From Pontibacillus sp. HMF3514 (lineage in GTDB: Bacteria > Bacillota > Bacilli > Bacillales > BH030062): a stretch of DNA of 64,000 nucleotides. Positions within the stretch are counted from its first letter, which is position 1, and each line of letters starts with the position of its first letter. The stretch lies in contig NZ_CP047393.1 of assembly GCF_009858175.1 (NCBI RefSeq), positions 3,348,001 to 3,412,000 of the forward strand, given 5' to 3'. Of this stretch, positions 61,983 to 64,000 are shown one piece after another. The position numbers were made by a program, and so were the translations under genes. The notes beneath the pieces are model-generated. The model did not search any database and was not told the DNA's origin. It saw only the letters and a list, made by a program, of their open reading frames with translations.

Positions 61983-62038
61983 AATTTCACCCAGCCCTGT
62001 TATTTAGCAATCTCTCCATTCAACCCATAAAATTTTTA

Positions 62039-64000
62039 CTATCTAAAGTTTTCATTTGGTGTACTGAGATTCGGATACACCATACTTCTAACTTCATTAT
62101 AATGCCTTTTAGCTTCTATGCTGCTAATATATTTAGAGATATTTGCAGCAGCGCTTTGACTAGTTCCCCAAAAACCATCACCTTCTAAATTTTTTGTGTT
62201 ATTAAATTCATTATAAGGATTTACATCATACTTGGTATGGCCACCTCCATCACTAGGACCTATATAATTATATGTTCCCATATTTATTGGGTCATTTTTA
62301 TCTGTTAATAGATTTCCATCTCTATCATATACGGCTTCAAATAATCCATCAGAAGATACAAACTTGGTATTAAATATACCTTGTTCACCATTCATATGAT
62401 ATGCTGACTTAATAGGTGACAAAAGTTCCCATTTATTATTTTCATGCTCTTTATTGTACTGTATCAACCTATCAAGTGTCTTCGGAGCTTTATTTAACTT
62501 GTTTCTAAAGTAATGAATTCTTTTAAAAGTTTCAGAGTAATATTTTTCTTTTTGTTCAATAAAGCCAGACCTTGTCTTTATAGTTGTTGTTTTATAATTA
62601 AAAGGATCTCTACTTGTGACTAGACTATTAAATTTATCTAGAAAATTATTATATTTTCTCTCATCATTAAATTTAATAAGATTAAACTCGTTTTCTCTAC
62701 TATTAACATCCTCCATTATATATTCTAAAGTTTCATATGCTCCATATTCTTTTTTTAGTTTATTAACAGCACCTATATATTCTTTACTACCTAAAGTGTG
62801 TTTTTTTATTAAATTTGAAACTTCAGTTATAGATTTTGTTAATACTTCTGTTCTACTACTTTGCGCAGCATGCACAACATTTTGTTCGTCTACTTTAACT
62901 TCTTGAAGATTATTTGATTCTCTTTCTATATCTGTAGCAAATTCAGCCTTAATTGTATAAGATAGATTATCATTATCCATCTCTTTAATAGTCACAGAAA
63001 TATCTTCAGCGTTTGTCAGAGGTGGACCACCATAATTAATAGAAATAAATTCCTGGTTTTCTCCACTTATTTCATCAGCTGAAATAACTTCTGTCCAATT
63101 ATAAGAATCATGATCACTATAAGTGTCTGAATATGGTCCAAGTTTCCCAGTATCTAAACCATCTTTATATTTAACTCGTAAATAATAATCATAATCCCAT
63201 GTTTCAGTAACAGATTTATGATGATAGATTTCTTTTCTGTCTTTAAATGTAGCCCTACCAGTAACTCTATCATCATAATCATAGGTATAATCGTCTAACA
63301 CCCATTTCTCAATGACCCATGAAACATCGTCTCGTACACCTGGATCATCACCAAACCTCATTGTTATATGACTACTTTGTCCTACCCACTCCGGCACATG
63401 CCCAGTCGGATCCAACATATTAATCGGATTATTCATCACGTAAGCATAACGATTCTGGCTCAACGGATTCGTTAACTCTCCTCGATACGTATCCTGAGTC
63501 ATAAATCGACCGACGGATGGATCGTACCAGCGGGCGTTCATGTCAATTAGGCTTGATTTGTCATCGTAGCGCTGGCTTGTGTAGCTTACATGGTTGTAAG
63601 GTGCTGTAATACCGGTTTGGATGCCACCAAATGCATCGTAACGGTAGTTTTCAATCACATCACCATGACGGTCTGTAATTGAGCTTACAGTATTTAGACC
63701 ATCCATTTGGTAATACATTAAACCGCCTGTTGTTTTTAAGTTCGGCTCTTTGGCTGGATTTATTAAGCCATGATTTCCAAACATTTTGCGAGAAACAACT
63801 TCTTGATTAGGTCCCATGTAATACTCTGCATACGGAGAACCTTTGTCACTATATTCTTTGTGCAGGTTTGTGGTCATGCCTTGATACATATAAGATATTT
63901 TCGCTACATCCATTTGAGATTTCAGCTCTGCATCTTCCCCGTATTTCTTATACAATCCATATTTATGTCCTTTACCCGGATTGTCTAGAGGCCCATGACC
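62039..64000 (-). CDS. Rhs-family polymorphic toxin, C-terminal part (5' end beyond window)
   Basis: The frame is open to the window edge, so 654 residues of a larger protein are seen. The first ~195 residues are Rhs core: YD-type repeats and the conserved end DAFGGIQ ... YDDKSSLIDMNARWYDPSVGRFMTQD ... NPINMLDPTGH. After DPTGH (about 63400) the sequence becomes a ~450-residue variable tip with clearly higher AT content. Its last ~110 residues (EQGIFNTKFVSSDGLFEAVYD, INMGTYNY, HTKYDVNPYNEF) resemble a recurrent toxin-type domain that I cannot name. The Rhs shell encloses and delivers the tip, and the downstream small genes are likely immunity genes. Confidence 0.85.
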   Translation of the reverse strand, partial: GHGPLDNPGKGHKYGLYKKYGEDAELKSQMDVAKISYMYQGMTTNLHKEYSDKGSPYAEYYMGPNQEVVSRKMFGNHGLINPAKEPNLKTTGGLMYYQMDGLNTVSSITDRHGDVIENYRYDAFGGIQTGITAPYNHVSYTSQRYDDKSSLIDMNARWYDPSVGRFMTQDTYRGELTNPLSQNRYAYVMNNPINMLDPTGHVPEWVGQSSHITMRFGDDPGVRDDVSWVIEKWVLDDYTYDYDDRVTGRATFKDRKEIYHHKSVTETWDYDYYLRVKYKDGLDTGKLGPYSDTYSDHDSYNWTEVISADEISGENQEFISINYGGPPLTNAEDISVTIKEMDNDNLSYTIKAEFATDIERESNNLQEVKVDEQNVVHAAQSSRTEVLTKSITEVSNLIKKHTLGSKEYIGAVNKLKKEYGAYETLEYIMEDVNSRENEFNLIKFNDERKYNNFLDKFNSLVTSRDPFNYKTTTIKTRSGFIEQKEKYYSETFKRIHYFRNKLNKAPKTLDRLIQYNKEHENNKWELLSPIKSAYHMNGEQGIFNTKFVSSDGLFEAVYDRDGNLLTDKNDPINMGTYNYIGPSDGGGHTKYDVNPYNEFNNTKNLEGDGFWGTSQSAAANISKYISSIEAKRHYNEVRSMVYPNLSTPNENFR

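Noticed and set aside
63953-63955. TTG start for the Rhs gene within the window
   Set aside because: The frame continues upstream to the window edge with in-frame Rhs-like residues (GHGPLDNPGKGHKYG), so the true start lies outside.
1-64000. tRNA or rRNA genes, prophage or intact insertion sequences
   Set aside because: I saw no tRNA TTC-arm sequence with a matching fold, no rRNA signature, no transposase or integrase frame and no phage structural gene.

Overview
The window is chromosomal DNA of a low-to-moderate GC Firmicute, very probably a member of the Bacillaceae. The evidence is strong AGGAGG-type ribosome sites, an appDFABC peptide transporter in the Bacillus subtilis gene order, an mtlA-mtlR-mtlF-mtlD mannitol locus in the bacillus order, YesM/YesN-type regulators and a Gram-positive pel locus. 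A halotolerant or marine genus such as Pontibacillus or Halobacillus would fit the beta-glucan genes, but that is a guess. I saw no tRNA, rRNA, CRISPR array, prophage or intact insertion sequence.

Layout. 1-4.5 kb: the start of a leftward pel exopolysaccharide operon, made of a sugar epimerase fused to the c-di-GMP receptor PelD, then PelE, then a PelA-type deacetylase cut by the window edge. 4.9-6.7 kb: a divergent GH66 dextranase-like enzyme behind a structured leader that ends in a terminator. 7-9.2 kb: an LCP-like membrane protein and an HD-GYP c-di-GMP phosphodiesterase. 9.2-17.8 kb: a three-gene sensory unit (DUF6305 exported protein, membrane histidine kinase, CitB-type regulator) next to appDFABC. 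18-25 kb: SNF2 helicase, DUF2252, SEC-C and zinc-ribbon proteins.

25-41 kb: a beta-glucan use locus with GH30, a GH161/GH94-type phosphorylase, a GH1 beta-glucosidase, an ABC importer without its ATPase and a LacI regulator with three visible operators. It is followed by a separate solute-binding protein/YesM/YesN signalling operon. 41-49 kb: a GGDEF-EAL protein, an odd ketoacyl synthase, a NERD protein, small membrane proteins and a Fic/VbhA toxin-antitoxin pair. 49-54.5 kb: the mannitol PTS locus. 54.5-64 kb: an AT-rich accessory island ending in the 3' part of an Rhs polymorphic toxin gene. It holds several immunity-type genes (Imm11-like, Imm70-like, small membrane proteins) and a leucine-rich-repeat exported protein.

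Two themes cut across the window. The first is cyclic di-GMP: a receptor (PelD), a degrading enzyme (HD-GYP), a GGDEF-EAL enzyme and a clear c-di-GMP-I riboswitch in front of the leucine-rich-repeat gene, which suggests that matrix and surface proteins are jointly controlled. The second is a family of intergenic tandem arrays: three with an exact 21-bp period (14, 12 and 20 units, no indels) and a degenerate fourth with a 20-bp period. They create long false open frames and have no function known to me. A 20-bp palindrome (TTGATCAAACGTTTGATCAA) also recurs in three intergenic regions.
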